This document shows, piece after piece, positions 32,946 through 42,389 of a stretch of 58,806 nt of DNA. The position numbers and the translations under genes are program-made. This DNA is from Butyricicoccus_A sp964513445 (GTDB taxonomy: Bacteria; Bacillota; Clostridia; Oscillospirales; Butyricicoccaceae), in contig CAZEMM010000003.1 in NCBI GenBank assembly GCA_964513445.1, positions 1 through 58,806 of the forward strand. Direction: 5' to 3'. The notes under the pieces are model-generated. The model worked only from the letters and a program-made list of their open reading frames with translations, did no database searches and was not told the DNA's origin. Each line of letters starts with the position of its first letter. Positions within the stretch are counted from its first letter, which is position 1.

Positions 32946-33707
32946 ATGTTAAAAATCGGACTTTGCGGCTGCAACGGCCGCATGGGTAAAGTCATCACCG
33001 ATATTGTATCCAAAAAAGATTCTATGAAGATCGTCGCGGGCTTTGACGCGTATACCGAAAAGCTGTCGGATTATCCGGTCTATGCCGACCCGCATGAGTT
33101 TATCGGCGCGTGCGACGTCATCATTGATTTTTCCAATGTCTCTTCGCTGGAAATGCTGCTGGATTACTGCACCGGCACCAAAACGCCGGTCATCTTCTGT
33201 ACCACCGGCTACAGCAAAGAGCAGCTGGATGCCATACGCGCCGCATCTGCTGTCATTCCTGTATTCCGCTCCGGCAATATGTCCATCGGTATCAATTTGA
33301 TGATAGATCTGTTGCGCAAGTCGGCGAGCATTTTGGGCGACGGCTATGATGTGGAGATCACGGAAAAGCACCACAATCAGAAGCTGGATGCGCCTTCCGG
33401 CACCGCTCTGATGCTGGCGGACGCCGTCAGCGAGGCGCTGCCGTATGAGACAGAATACGTCTATGACCGTCATGAGCGCCGTGAAAAGCGTCCGCCGCAT
33501 GAGATTGGCATCCATACCGTGCGCGGCGGCACGATTGTCGGCGAGCACGAGGTGCTGTTCGCGGGCCGTGACGAGCTGATTGAGATTCGCCACGTGGCGT
33601 TGTCGCGCGAGGTATTCGCGGTCGGCGCGGTCGATGCCGCGGCCTTCCTCGGCGCGCAGAAGCAGCCGGGCATGTATGATATGTCCGATGTAATCGCGGC
33701 AAAATAA
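32946..33707 (+). CDS. dapB: 4-hydroxy-tetrahydrodipicolinate reductase
   Basis: 253 residues with AAAGGAGAACGACAG before the ATG. GLCGCNGRMGKVI is the nucleotide-binding motif, and EITEKHHNQKLDAPSGTALMLA carries the catalytic His pair and Lys. Makes tetrahydrodipicolinate for lysine and cell-wall diaminopimelate. Last gene of the operon, followed by a strong terminator. Confidence 0.97.
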   Translation: MLKIGLCGCNGRMGKVITDIVSKKDSMKIVAGFDAYTEKLSDYPVYADPHEFIGACDVIIDFSNVSSLEMLLDYCTGTKTPVIFCTTGYSKEQLDAIRAASAVIPVFRSGNMSIGINLMIDLLRKSASILGDGYDVEITEKHHNQKLDAPSGTALMLADAVSEALPYETEYVYDRHERREKRPPHEIGIHTVRGGTIVGEHEVLFAGRDELIEIRHVALSREVFAVGAVDAAAFLGAQKQPGMYDMSDVIAAK

Positions 33708-33718
33708 GTATAAAAACA

Positions 33719-33763
33719 GAGCGTACTGTAACGGCATTTTGTTTCACAGTACGCTCTTTTTGT
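33719..33763. terminator. Bidirectional terminator between dapB and the FNT gene
   Basis: AGAGCGTACTGT (33719-33730) pairs perfectly with ACAGTACGCTCT (33747-33758). T runs follow on both strands, so it serves both converging genes. Confidence 0.9.
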
Positions 33764-33775
33764 ATTTCTGAATGG

Positions 33776-34399
33776 TCAGCCCTTTCCCGGGCGGAGCAGC
33801 GGGATGAGTACGCCGCCAACGCCATTGCCGACGACGATCACGGCGACGCACAGCGCAGCGCGCAGCGACCATGCGCCGGCTGCGAAAAAGTAAAACATAT
33901 CCGCGATCGAATGCTCAAAGCCGCACAGGATAAACACGGGTACGCACAAAAATACGCCGAGCACACGGATGAGCGGGTCGGAAAACCGTCGATAGCCATC
34001 TACCGCTATGTACATTAAAATACCGCACGCGATGCCGAGTACAAACAGGCTGAGCAGCGAATCGCCCGTCTTGACTGCGCACATTTCCGCCGCCTTTTCA
34101 CGGAACGAGTCCTGCCGCGTCAGCATCAGACCCAGACCAATCGCACCGGTTCCGACAAAATTGCCCGCTATGGCAACGAGCAGCTGACACAGATAATCCA
34201 GATTACAGTTGTCCGGCAGATAGCCGACCATGCCGGTATACAGCGCCATCCCGCGCGTCACGACCGCAAACAAACCCACCGAAAACAGCAGCGCGCCGAT
34301 GTATTTGCTGTCACAGGCCAGAAACACCGTGCCGCCGATGCCGATGCAGCCGCCCGCCATCACGGCGCGCCGAAATAAATCAATTTTTCTTTCCCTCAT
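33776..34399 (-). CDS. Formate/nitrite transporter family protein
   Basis: 207 residues from ATG 34399, which has GGAGG 6 bases upstream (an ATG three bases earlier would be only 3 bases away). About six hydrophobic segments; GFEHSIADMFYF is the FNT-family motif, with CNLDYLCQLLVAIAGNFVGTG similar to the re-entrant N-terminal pore half. Shorter than typical FocA or NirC (about 260-280), with a brief N-terminus. It may move formate, nitrite, hydrosulfide or acetate across the cytoplasmic membrane; no enzyme neighbour indicates which. Own promoter at 34427-34455. Confidence 0.82.
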   Translation of the reverse strand: MRERKIDLFRRAVMAGGCIGIGGTVFLACDSKYIGALLFSVGLFAVVTRGMALYTGMVGYLPDNCNLDYLCQLLVAIAGNFVGTGAIGLGLMLTRQDSFREKAAEMCAVKTGDSLLSLFVLGIACGILMYIAVDGYRRFSDPLIRVLGVFLCVPVFILCGFEHSIADMFYFFAAGAWSLRAALCVAVIVVGNGVGGVLIPLLRPGKG

Positions 34400-34426
34400 C
34401 ATGTACCTCCTTGGAAAATCGAATTG

Positions 34427-34455
34427 ATTGTACACCGCAGTATGCGTTCTGTCAA
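34427..34455 (-). promoter_or_regulatory. Promoter of the FNT gene
   Basis: TTGACA (34455-34450), 17 bases, TACAAT (34432-34427) on the minus strand, about 28 bases before the start codon. Confidence 0.75.
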
Positions 34456-34531
34456 TATTCGCCTGAATTTTCTTTTTTTTGACACAAAATGCGCAAAAAT
34501 AAAGATCATTCCCACAAAACGCATAAAAGGC

Positions 34532-34560
34532 TTGCATTCCGCGCCGAGATATGATATAAC
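34532..34560 (+). promoter_or_regulatory. Promoter of the GH25-SLH gene
   Basis: TTGCAT (34532-34537), 17 bases, TATAAC (34555-34560), giving a leader of about 85 bases. Confidence 0.6.
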
Positions 34561-34651
34561 AGAATAAAGATTTCAAAATGGTAACAAACCGTATACGATT
34601 ACGTAACAATCCCAGTTTTGCGCGACACGAAAGGAATGGAGTTTACACAAA

Positions 34652-36343
34652 ATGACGACGAAAACGCGATTACTTGCCGCTTTGCTGGCATTCTGCTGCG
34701 TATTTGGTTCCGTACCGGCGCTCGCAGCTGAGACAACAGAGTCGACACAGGATGCTTCCGTGATCTCAGATATCTACCAAGAGGAAGCAGAGGATGCAAC
34801 AGACGATATCCTGTCTTCCGCAGAGGAGGACACGGCAGCCATCGGCGAAAACGTATATTTTGATGAAGAGCTGACGACTGAAGATGCGGCAAAGCTCGCC
34901 TCAGAAGAAGAGCAGGCCGCTCAGACAGAGGATGCGCAGACGATTGCGCCGGAGGACGAGGATCCGCTCGCCTTTGGTCATGTCGGCGCGCAGGAGGACG
35001 CGCAGGCAGAGCTTTACGACAGCAACGGCGTGTCGCGGAAATTTGTCGACGGCACGATCGGCAAGACAACGACCTATAGCTTTCTGACGAACAAGACCTA
35101 CAGCGTGCCTGTCGGATATAACATCCTGCACGGCATCGACGTCTCCCGCTACAACACGAGCATCAACTGGACAGCCGTCAAAAAGGCCGGCGTTGATTTT
35201 GCCATCATCCGCGTCGGCTACAGAGGCTATGGTGATAGCGGCACGCTGTGCGAGGATTCCTATTATAAGACCAATCTGAAAAATGCAACCGCCGCCGGTA
35301 TTCCGGTCGGCGTCTACATCTTCTCGCAGGCATTGACGACCGCAGAGGCACGTGCGGAGGCGAATTTCGTGATCTCCCGCATCAAAAGCTATAATGTCAC
35401 GCTTCCGGTTGTCATGGACTATGAATTTGCGGGCACCTCAGACAGCCGTCTGGTGAAGGCCAACCTGACCAAGGCGGAGGCGACCAACAACTGTCTGGCG
35501 TTTATTGACACCGTCAAAAAAGCGGGCTACGAGCCGATGGTCTATGCGAACAAGAACTACCTGACCAACAATCTCAACGCCTCTACCGTCGCGGCGGAGG
35601 CATCCATCTGGCTGGCAAACTACACGACCAATACCACCTACAGCGGCGAGTACGATTATTGGCAGTATGCCGAGGACGGATACCTGAGTGCATGCTCCGG
35701 CAACGGCGGAGCGGTCGACGCAAATTTCCTGTTCACCAAGCAGTCCACCACCAGTAACAGCAATTCGACGACGACCACTGTCAGCGGCTTTAAGGATGTC
35801 AGCTCATCCGCATGGTACGCGTCGGCTGTGGAATATGTCGCTGAAAACGAAATCATGGTCGGCACATCCAGCACTACCTTTGAGCCAAGCGCAACGGTGA
35901 CGCGTGCGATGGCGGCGAAGATTATGTACAACCTTGCCGGCTCACCCTCTGTCAGCGGCTCCAACTCCTTTGCAGATGTCAGCTCGGGCAGCTGGTATTC
36001 AAAGGCGGTCACATGGGCGCAGAAAAATGGCATCATGGGCGGCTACAGCACGACCAAGTTCGGCCCCAACGACATCCTCACACGTGAGCAGCTCGCGACA
36101 GTACTGTACCGTTACGCGGCTTATTCCGGCAAGAGCGTGTCCGCATCCGCCAGCCTGTCGAAATTCTCTGATTCCGGCTCGGTCAGCAGCTTTGCGAGCA
36201 CGGCGATGAAGTGGGCCGTAGCCAACGGCGTGATCAACGGCTCTGTTTCCGGCAGCAAGACGCTGCTGCTACCAAAGGGTAAGGCATCCCGCGCCGAATG
36301 CGCACAGGTCATGATGAATTATCTCTCCGGCGTCGGCAACTAA
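34652..36343 (+). CDS. Secreted GH25 lysozyme-like protein with three SLH domains
   Basis: 563 residues. A signal peptide ends at ...VPALAAE (about residue 26), followed by an acidic Glu/Asp/Ala-rich stretch (27-115). The GH25 domain covers about 150-350: HGIDVSRYNTSINW, FAIIRVGYRG, IPVGVYIFSQA and the acidic active-site motif LPVVMDYEFAG. Three SLH domains follow (about 375-430, 435-490, 495-560) with FKDVSSSAWY, FADVSSGSWY and a more divergent FSDSGSVSSF. SLH domains bind pyruvylated wall polymers, so this is a wall-anchored muramidase, probably for remodelling. Ends in a terminator at 36361. Confidence 0.92.
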   Translation: MTTKTRLLAALLAFCCVFGSVPALAAETTESTQDASVISDIYQEEAEDATDDILSSAEEDTAAIGENVYFDEELTTEDAAKLASEEEQAAQTEDAQTIAPEDEDPLAFGHVGAQEDAQAELYDSNGVSRKFVDGTIGKTTTYSFLTNKTYSVPVGYNILHGIDVSRYNTSINWTAVKKAGVDFAIIRVGYRGYGDSGTLCEDSYYKTNLKNATAAGIPVGVYIFSQALTTAEARAEANFVISRIKSYNVTLPVVMDYEFAGTSDSRLVKANLTKAEATNNCLAFIDTVKKAGYEPMVYANKNYLTNNLNASTVAAEASIWLANYTTNTTYSGEYDYWQYAEDGYLSACSGNGGAVDANFLFTKQSTTSNSNSTTTTVSGFKDVSSSAWYASAVEYVAENEIMVGTSSTTFEPSATVTRAMAAKIMYNLAGSPSVSGSNSFADVSSGSWYSKAVTWAQKNGIMGGYSTTKFGPNDILTREQLATVLYRYAAYSGKSVSASASLSKFSDSGSVSSFASTAMKWAVANGVINGSVSGSKTLLLPKGKASRAECAQVMMNYLSGVGN

Positions 36344-36360
36344 GACACAAGGACATATTG

Positions 36361-36398
36361 AAAAACGCTATGCAACAGGTTCTGCATAGCGTTTTTTT
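36361..36398. terminator. Bidirectional terminator between the GH25 gene and trmO
   Basis: AAAAACGCTATGCA (36361-36374) pairs with TGCATAGCGTTTTT (36383-36396). The T run overlaps the trmO stop codon on the other strand. Confidence 0.9.
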
Positions 36399-37086
36399 AT
36401 CCCCGAATGATATCGCATACGGTCAGCACCTCGCCGTCCACACGGAACCGCACATCCATACCCGCAAACTGCATGCCATAGATGCGCGCCGGATCGTCCT
36501 GATACGACGGGCGCGGGTCATGCGCCAGCACGCCGCGCAGCGCATCCGCATGCTCCGGCGGAATCTGTTTCAACAATTCAGGCGGCAGCTGTACGCGCAG
36601 TGTGTGTTCACGCTTCGTATGCGCAAAGCCCTCCGCCGCATCCGCATGGCTGTCAGCGTAGGTCAGATAGGGCTTGATGTCAAAAATCGGCGTGCCGTCC
36701 ATTAAATCCGCACCGGAGACATGCAGCACCGGCCCCTGCTCCGTATGCAGTGCAACGGAATCCAGCCGGACGCTGGACAGACCAATCGGATTGGGGCGAA
36801 ACGGCGAACGCGTGGCGAATACGCCCATCCTTGTATTGCCGCCAAGCCGCGGCGGGCGGACAGTCGGTGACCAGTTCTCACGAATGCTTTCGGAAAACTG
36901 CCAGATCAGCCAGATATGGGAAAAGTCCTCTAAGCCGCGCAGCGCGTCGGGATTGCGGTATTCCGGCTCAAATACAATCGTCGCTTTGAGCTGCTCTACA
37001 ATGCCGCTTTGACGCGGAATGCCAAACTTTGTCGGAAAATCCGTATGAATGCGCGCAATTATTTTCATTTCCAGACCATCGTTCAT
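36397..37086 (-). CDS. trmO: tRNA (N6-threonylcarbamoyladenosine37-N6)-methyltransferase
   Basis: 229 residues; GGGGG lies 8 bases before the ATG. TsaA/YaeB (TrmO) family: adds a methyl group to t6A37 of certain tRNAs. N-terminal beta-barrel with IARIHTDFPTKFGIPRQ, LEDFSHIWLIWQF, the SAM-binding TRSPFRPNPIGLSSVRL and GADLMDGTPIFDIKPYL. It is the last gene of the degV-sbcD-sbcC-trmO unit, 12 bases after sbcC. Confidence 0.93.
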   Translation of the reverse strand: MNDGLEMKIIARIHTDFPTKFGIPRQSGIVEQLKATIVFEPEYRNPDALRGLEDFSHIWLIWQFSESIRENWSPTVRPPRLGGNTRMGVFATRSPFRPNPIGLSSVRLDSVALHTEQGPVLHVSGADLMDGTPIFDIKPYLTYADSHADAAEGFAHTKREHTLRVQLPPELLKQIPPEHADALRGVLAHDPRPSYQDDPARIYGMQFAGMDVRFRVDGEVLTVCDIIRG

Positions 37087-37098
37087 ACAGATATCCCC

Positions 37099-40000
37099 CT
37101 ATTCAGTGATCAAATCCGCTGTGCTGCCGGAGGAAGCGCGCCGCACGACGATTTGCCGTCCGATACGGTCCTTCAACTCGCTCACATGTGAAATAATGCC
37201 GATTAACCGGTCGCCGTCCGACAGGCGGATGAGAACCGAGATCGCCTGCTCCAGCGCGGCGCTGTCCAATGAGCCAAAGCCCTCGTCGATAAACACCGTC
37301 TCCACGCGCACGCCGCCCGCATAGCTCTGGATTACATCCGACATACCCAGCGCAAGCGACAGCGCGCCGAGGAACGATTCCCCGCCGGACAGCGTCCTGA
37401 CCGAGCGCGTCTTTCCGGTGTAATAATCAATGACGTCGATATCCAGGCCGGTCTGGCTGCGGTTGTTTTCCGCCTTTTGGCGCCGCCGCATCGCATATCG
37501 ACCCTGTGTCATATCACGCAGGCGCACATTGGCGCGCGCCAGCATACGGTCAAAATACGCCGCCTGTACATATTGCTCAAGCATCAGCTTTTGCTTGCCG
37601 CTCAGCTCTCCATTTGCCGTCTGAGACAGCTCGCGCAGTGCGGCTGTGCGCTGCTCCAACGCAGCCGTATCGCGCATCGTCTGCTCGACGCGCTGCATAA
37701 CGCGTGCGTTGGTCTTCATGCGTTCGGTGTATACATGCAGCTTTTCCTCGCATTCGCGGCACGCCTGCTGCGCCTGCTCGCGCGCTTGTGTAAGCGCCGC
37801 CAGATCACGCCGCACCATGGTTTTGGCCGCCGCATATTCGTTCAGTCGCGAACGTACCGCAGCGCACTGCTGGTCATATGCGGAAACCTGACGCTCCAGC
37901 TCCTGCTGCTGCGCCTGCGTGCGCAGTGCGTGCTGATACTGTTCGCCATCCGCAAAGCCCGCCTGCGTCAGCGCGCACCGCCATTGCTCCTGCGCGGTGT
38001 TTTCCGCCTGTTCGCTGTGCGTCAGCTGACCGCATATTGTTTGATACAGCTCTTGCGCGCGCTGACAGGCGTGCTGATGCGCATCCCACTGCTGCTGTGC
38101 GGTCTGTATCTCCCGCTCAAGTGCAGCCTTCTGCTCCGTACTCTGCGCAAGCTGCGCATCCAGCGCGTCCAGCTGCTCATATGGAATGGAAGCACGCAGC
38201 TGTTGCGCGGCCGCACGCGCGCTGACCGCCTGCGTCTCCGCCTCACGATAGGCGCGCTCTGCCTGCTCTGCCCGCTGCTTCTGCGCTGTCAGCTGTTCCT
38301 CTTGCTGCGCAAGCTGTTTTTCCTGCTGCCCGAGCGCCTGCGCCTGCTGCTCCAACTGCCTGCTCTTCCGCTCCAGCTCGCCCGTGCGCGCCTGCTGTGC
38401 TTGATATACAGCCAGAAACGCCTGTTCCGTCATATCCTCCGGCTGCTCGAGCACACGCAGTGCATCCGCTATATCCTGCTGTGCCTGCTGCTGACGGGTG
38501 GTACGCATTGTACACTGCTCCCGCTGCTCCTGATAGGCAGCACGCGCCTGCTCCAGCTGCTTTTTCTGCTGCTGCAATGTCCGCTCGCTCGGCGCGCCCG
38601 CTGACAATACGGCGGGGGCGGGATGCGTCAGCGATCCGCACACCGGACACGGCTGCCCGTCGCACAGCGACTGCGCCAAAATGCCCGCCTGTTCCCGATT
38701 CCATGCCAGCTCGCTGTCCATATATCGCCGCTGCGCCTGCTGGAATGCCTGTTCCGCACGCAGATACGCCCGCTGACCGGTATCCCTTTCCTCTGAAAGC
38801 GCATGCAGCTGCGCAAATCGCTCCAGCACGCGCAGCATCTGTTTTTCGATCTGTTCCGACTGCGTCCTCTCGCTGCGCAAGCGCAGCATATCCAGCTGTA
38901 CTGCGTCCTGCGCAGCAAGCTGCTCTCGCAGCACCGCAATGCGCTGCTCTATTGCATGCTGTGCGTCAAGCTGCTGCTGCGCCGCCTGCTGTCTGGTTTG
39001 CATCTGGCGCTCCAATGCATCTGCCTGTGCGCATGCCTGCTGCCACTTTTCAACAGCCTGCTGCGCGTCGGTCAGGCGGGTGATGCGCTGTGCAAGCTGC
39101 TCCAGCGCAGGCTTTTTCGCCTCGGCCTGCGCAAGCGTCTGCTGGTGCTGTCCGGTCTGCGCGTGCAGCTGCGTCAGCTGCTGTGCAAGCGCTTCTTTCT
39201 GCCCCGCAAGCTGCGTCCGCTGCGCCTGCGCCTGTTCCCACAGCTGCCAAGCCGGAAGCACAATTTCCCGCGCCCTGCGCGATTGCAGCGCCTGCGTGCG
39301 CATACGCTCAAGCGGTCCGCGCTGCTGCTCCAGTTCCTCCTGCTGCGCGCATGCCGCCTGATATTTGTCGATGCAAGCGTTGTCCTGCTGCGCGTGCACG
39401 ACCGCTTCAACCGCCTCCTGCTGTGCCTGTCGCAATGTCTTTCGCTCATTTTCGCTTCTCTGCGCTGCGGCGGCATCGCGTTCCTGCAATGCACGCACTG
39501 CATCGAGCAGCGCCGGCAGATCCGACACATCGCAGTTCATGTCCTCCGGCAGCCGGAAGCCCTCCGCGTACTGTGCGGCGGCCTGCCGTCCGGCCTCACA
39601 GCGCCGATTGCTGTCCAGATAGCGCTCCTTGAGCTTTTTTTGCAGCGCGGCGAGCGGCTCGGTGTGAAAGACACGGCGAATGATTTCCGCGCGCGTGCGG
39701 CTGTCCGCCGTCAGCAGCTTTAAAAATTCGCCCTGTGCGATCATGGATATTTGCTTGAACGACGCGCAGCCGACGCCGAGAATCCGCTCGACTTCCTCTG
39801 TGACGGCGGCCGCGCCCGCAACCGTTGTGCCGTCCGGCAGCGTCAGCACAGCATTGGCCGCCTGCGTCACCATGCCGACACCGCGCTTTTTCGGGCGGTT
39901 GTATTTCGGTGTGCGCACGATGTCATAGGCCGCGCCGCAGTGGGTGAAGCGCAGCCGGACAAACGTCTCGGTTTCCGGACGGGCAAAATCCGAGCGCAGC

Positions 40001-40194
40001 TGATCGGAGGCGCGCTGCGAACCGCTCACCTCGCCGAACAGCGCAAAGCAAATCGCGTCAAAGATGCTCGTCTTGCCCGCGCCGGTGTCACCCGTCACAA
40101 GAAACAGGCCGTGCGTGCCCAGCTGCCCCATCGGAATGACGATCTGTTCCGGATATGGGCCAAACGCGCTGACCGTCAGTTCAATCGGTTTCAT
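37099..40194 (-). CDS. sbcC: SbcC nuclease subunit (Rad50-like ATPase)
   Basis: 1031 residues from ATG 40194 (GGAGGCAG upstream), overlapping the end of sbcD by 14 bases. Walker A GDTGAGKTSIFDAICFALFG is near the N-terminus; two very long Gln/Ala-rich coiled coils flank the zinc hook PCPVCGSLTHP; the ABC signature LSGGESFLGALSLALG and Walker B TVFIDEGFGSLD are near the C-terminus. With SbcD it opens hairpins and cuts double-strand ends, limiting palindromes during replication. The coiled coils are unusually rich in Gln. Confidence 0.96.
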   Translation of the reverse strand: MKPIELTVSAFGPYPEQIVIPMGQLGTHGLFLVTGDTGAGKTSIFDAICFALFGEVSGSQRASDQLRSDFARPETETFVRLRFTHCGAAYDIVRTPKYNRPKKRGVGMVTQAANAVLTLPDGTTVAGAAAVTEEVERILGVGCASFKQISMIAQGEFLKLLTADSRTRAEIIRRVFHTEPLAALQKKLKERYLDSNRRCEAGRQAAAQYAEGFRLPEDMNCDVSDLPALLDAVRALQERDAAAAQRSENERKTLRQAQQEAVEAVVHAQQDNACIDKYQAACAQQEELEQQRGPLERMRTQALQSRRAREIVLPAWQLWEQAQAQRTQLAGQKEALAQQLTQLHAQTGQHQQTLAQAEAKKPALEQLAQRITRLTDAQQAVEKWQQACAQADALERQMQTRQQAAQQQLDAQHAIEQRIAVLREQLAAQDAVQLDMLRLRSERTQSEQIEKQMLRVLERFAQLHALSEERDTGQRAYLRAEQAFQQAQRRYMDSELAWNREQAGILAQSLCDGQPCPVCGSLTHPAPAVLSAGAPSERTLQQQKKQLEQARAAYQEQREQCTMRTTRQQQAQQDIADALRVLEQPEDMTEQAFLAVYQAQQARTGELERKSRQLEQQAQALGQQEKQLAQQEEQLTAQKQRAEQAERAYREAETQAVSARAAAQQLRASIPYEQLDALDAQLAQSTEQKAALEREIQTAQQQWDAHQHACQRAQELYQTICGQLTHSEQAENTAQEQWRCALTQAGFADGEQYQHALRTQAQQQELERQVSAYDQQCAAVRSRLNEYAAAKTMVRRDLAALTQAREQAQQACRECEEKLHVYTERMKTNARVMQRVEQTMRDTAALEQRTAALRELSQTANGELSGKQKLMLEQYVQAAYFDRMLARANVRLRDMTQGRYAMRRRQKAENNRSQTGLDIDVIDYYTGKTRSVRTLSGGESFLGALSLALGMSDVIQSYAGGVRVETVFIDEGFGSLDSAALEQAISVLIRLSDGDRLIGIISHVSELKDRIGRQIVVRRASSGSTADLITE

Positions 40195-41332
40195 CTGCCT
40201 CCTCCATCTCCGCAAAAATATCCGTGAGCACAGCCTGCTGCCATGCAGTCAGCGGCTTGCCGTTCTGCGCCTCAAAAAACTGCGCGAACAGCTCCTGCAC
40301 AGACGGCTGCCGCTCCAGCTCCTCCTCCATGCCCGGCGCGTCATCCGCGCGCGTGCGGGCATTGTCAAAATCCAACCGCATAAGGTTGGGATAGACCGCC
40401 TTGAGCGCGCCCTGCGCGTCAAACAGCTCGTCCTCATCGGTCAGAATGGCGCGTATGTAATCCTCCGGGTCACCCGCCTGCACCACAAGCGGCGACGTCA
40501 CATCGGCAAGCGTGCCGCGCACCTCCCGCATTTCGTGCAGCGGCGTGAGCGGCAGCAGCTCCACGTGCGTGCCGTCCGCGTCCAGCGTCACGAGCGGAAC
40601 GGATTTCGGATAACGCGCCTCGGAAAACGAATATTTGAGCGGCGAGCCGGCATAGCGCACGCTGTCGCGTCCCAGCCGCTGCGGGCGATGGATATGTCCG
40701 AGCGCGACATAATCAAAGCGATCAAACAGGCCGACATCGACGGCGTCCAGTCCGCCGACCGGGATGATCTCCGAATCCGACTGCGCAGGCAGCGCACCGC
40801 CCACTGTGGCAAAGGCATGTGCAACCAACACATGTCGCACCCCCTCGTCCCACGGCATAGCGTCCAGCGCGGCCTGCATCGCACACTGCTGCGTGCTCTC
40901 TGACAGCGAGAGCGTCTCGCGCAGTTCCATCGGATGCAGCCAAGGCACCAGCGCAAACTGTACGCCGCCGCAGGCATCGTCCAGCGTGACGGTTTTCACC
41001 GCGCCGTCAAACGTCCCCGCCAGCGTCAGGCCGCTGTCCGCCAGCAGCGTCTGTCCAAAATTCAGCCGCTGACCGGAGTCATGGTTGCCGCTAATCGCCA
41101 GCACACGAATGCCCTCGCGGCAAAGCGACGTAAAAAAGCTGTCGAACAGGCCGACAGCTTCTCCGGGCGGAACGGTTTTGTCATAAATATCTCCGGCGAT
41201 GACAACGGCATCTACCTGACGCGCCGCCGCCATCTGTATGACCTGCTCCAGCACTGCGCGCTGATCCTCCAGCATGGAAAAGCCATGCACGCGCTTGCCG
41301 AGATGCAAATCGCCGAGATGTAAAAATTTCAT
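40181..41332 (-). CDS. sbcD: SbcD nuclease subunit (Mre11-like)
   Basis: 383 residues from ATG 41332 (GTGAGGACAACG upstream), 8 bases after degV. Metallophosphoesterase motifs in order: FLHLGDLHLGKRVHG, VVIAGDIYDKTVPPGEA, LAISGNHDSGQRL, VLVAHAFATVGG and YVALGHIHRPQRLG. Exonuclease and endonuclease half of the SbcCD complex. C-terminal capping domain ends ...EEADETD. Confidence 0.96.
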   Translation of the reverse strand: MKFLHLGDLHLGKRVHGFSMLEDQRAVLEQVIQMAAARQVDAVVIAGDIYDKTVPPGEAVGLFDSFFTSLCREGIRVLAISGNHDSGQRLNFGQTLLADSGLTLAGTFDGAVKTVTLDDACGGVQFALVPWLHPMELRETLSLSESTQQCAMQAALDAMPWDEGVRHVLVAHAFATVGGALPAQSDSEIIPVGGLDAVDVGLFDRFDYVALGHIHRPQRLGRDSVRYAGSPLKYSFSEARYPKSVPLVTLDADGTHVELLPLTPLHEMREVRGTLADVTSPLVVQAGDPEDYIRAILTDEDELFDAQGALKAVYPNLMRLDFDNARTRADDAPGMEEELERQPSVQELFAQFFEAQNGKPLTAWQQAVLTDIFAEMEEADETD

Positions 41333-41340
41333 CGTTGTCC

Positions 41341-42213
41341 TCACATATCATCGTCGAGCAGCTGAACCGCCGCGCCAATCAGCCCAGGGCCGACATAAGC
41401 CGCAAGCGTGCAGTCGATCTCGCCAAAAAATTCCTCTTCAAAATCAGGCGCGGCCTGCCGCAGCATTTCCGCGATCTTTTCGCCTTCCGCCGGCGCGCCG
41501 CCGTGCGCCCACATGATGTTATACCGCTGACCCGGCTTGAGATTTGCCACTGCTGTCTGCACCAGCTTGCGCATTGCCGCAGCATGTCCGCGTACCTTAT
41601 AAATGCTGGTCAACTCGCCGGTCTGCGGATCAAAGGCAAGGATCGGCTTGATGCCAAGCGCGGTTCCTGCCATCGCGGTGATCTTTCCGATGCGGCCGCC
41701 GCGCTGCAAATATTCCAGCGTATCGACAGAAAAATACGGATAGGTATTTTTACAGATGCGCGGGGTCAGCTCGACCAGCTGCTCCCAGCTCCTGCCCTGC
41801 TCTATCAGCCGGCACAGCGTGTAGACGATCGCCGCCTGCCCCAGGCTGCCGGACAGGCTGTCATAGGCAAACACCTCTAACCCCTCGCATTCCTCGCCCA
41901 TCATGCGCGTCATCTGAAAGCAGCCGCTCAGACCACTGGACAGCATAATCGCGATGACATGCGTATAGCCCTTCTCCTTAATCTGTTGCAGTGTGTCCGA
42001 CAGCACTGCGCCGGAGGGCAGCGAGGTTTTTGGCATTTCCGTTGGCAGTCTGCGATATACCTCGTCCGGAGAAATGTCCACCCCGTCCTGATACGACCCA
42101 TCAGAAAAGGTCAGCGTATACGGAACCGAAAAAATCATTGGGTACTGCCGCATCTTTTCTTTCGTAATATCCGAACCGGAGTCCGTCAAAATGGCGATCC
42201 TTTCAGCATTCAT
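41341..42213 (-). CDS. degV: DegV-family fatty-acid-binding protein
   Basis: 290 residues, AAGAGGAAAAAACTTC before the ATG. IAILTDSGSDITKE begins the first domain; TSLPSGAVLSDTL and VIAIMLSSGLSGCFQ are the fatty-acid pocket motifs; FSVDTLEYLQRGGRIGK is the usual C-domain segment. In Firmicutes members (FakB) deliver fatty acids to FakA kinase; no fakA is nearby. Leads the transcription unit with sbcD and sbcC. Confidence 0.92.
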   Translation of the reverse strand: MNAERIAILTDSGSDITKEKMRQYPMIFSVPYTLTFSDGSYQDGVDISPDEVYRRLPTEMPKTSLPSGAVLSDTLQQIKEKGYTHVIAIMLSSGLSGCFQMTRMMGEECEGLEVFAYDSLSGSLGQAAIVYTLCRLIEQGRSWEQLVELTPRICKNTYPYFSVDTLEYLQRGGRIGKITAMAGTALGIKPILAFDPQTGELTSIYKVRGHAAAMRKLVQTAVANLKPGQRYNIMWAHGGAPAEGEKIAEMLRQAAPDFEEEFFGEIDCTLAAYVGPGLIGAAVQLLDDDM

Positions 42214-42315
42214 GAAGTTTTTTCCTCTTCTCTATCGTCTGTCAATTGCATCTGCACTCGTCCACATTGCAAGCTTCCTATAAAAAATGTGTCCTGCGTT
42301 TAAGCCATTGAGACA

Positions 42316-42343
42316 ATTATAACACAGTCCAGAGCAATTGCAA
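42316..42343 (-). promoter_or_regulatory. Promoter of degV-sbcDC-trmO
   Basis: TTGCAA (42343-42338), 16 bases, TATAAT (42321-42316) on the minus strand, about 100 bases before degV. Confidence 0.65.
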
Positions 42344-42389
42344 GCGAGAGTTTATGTCGTCATGATCATCTCTTCGCTCGTTCCATACG

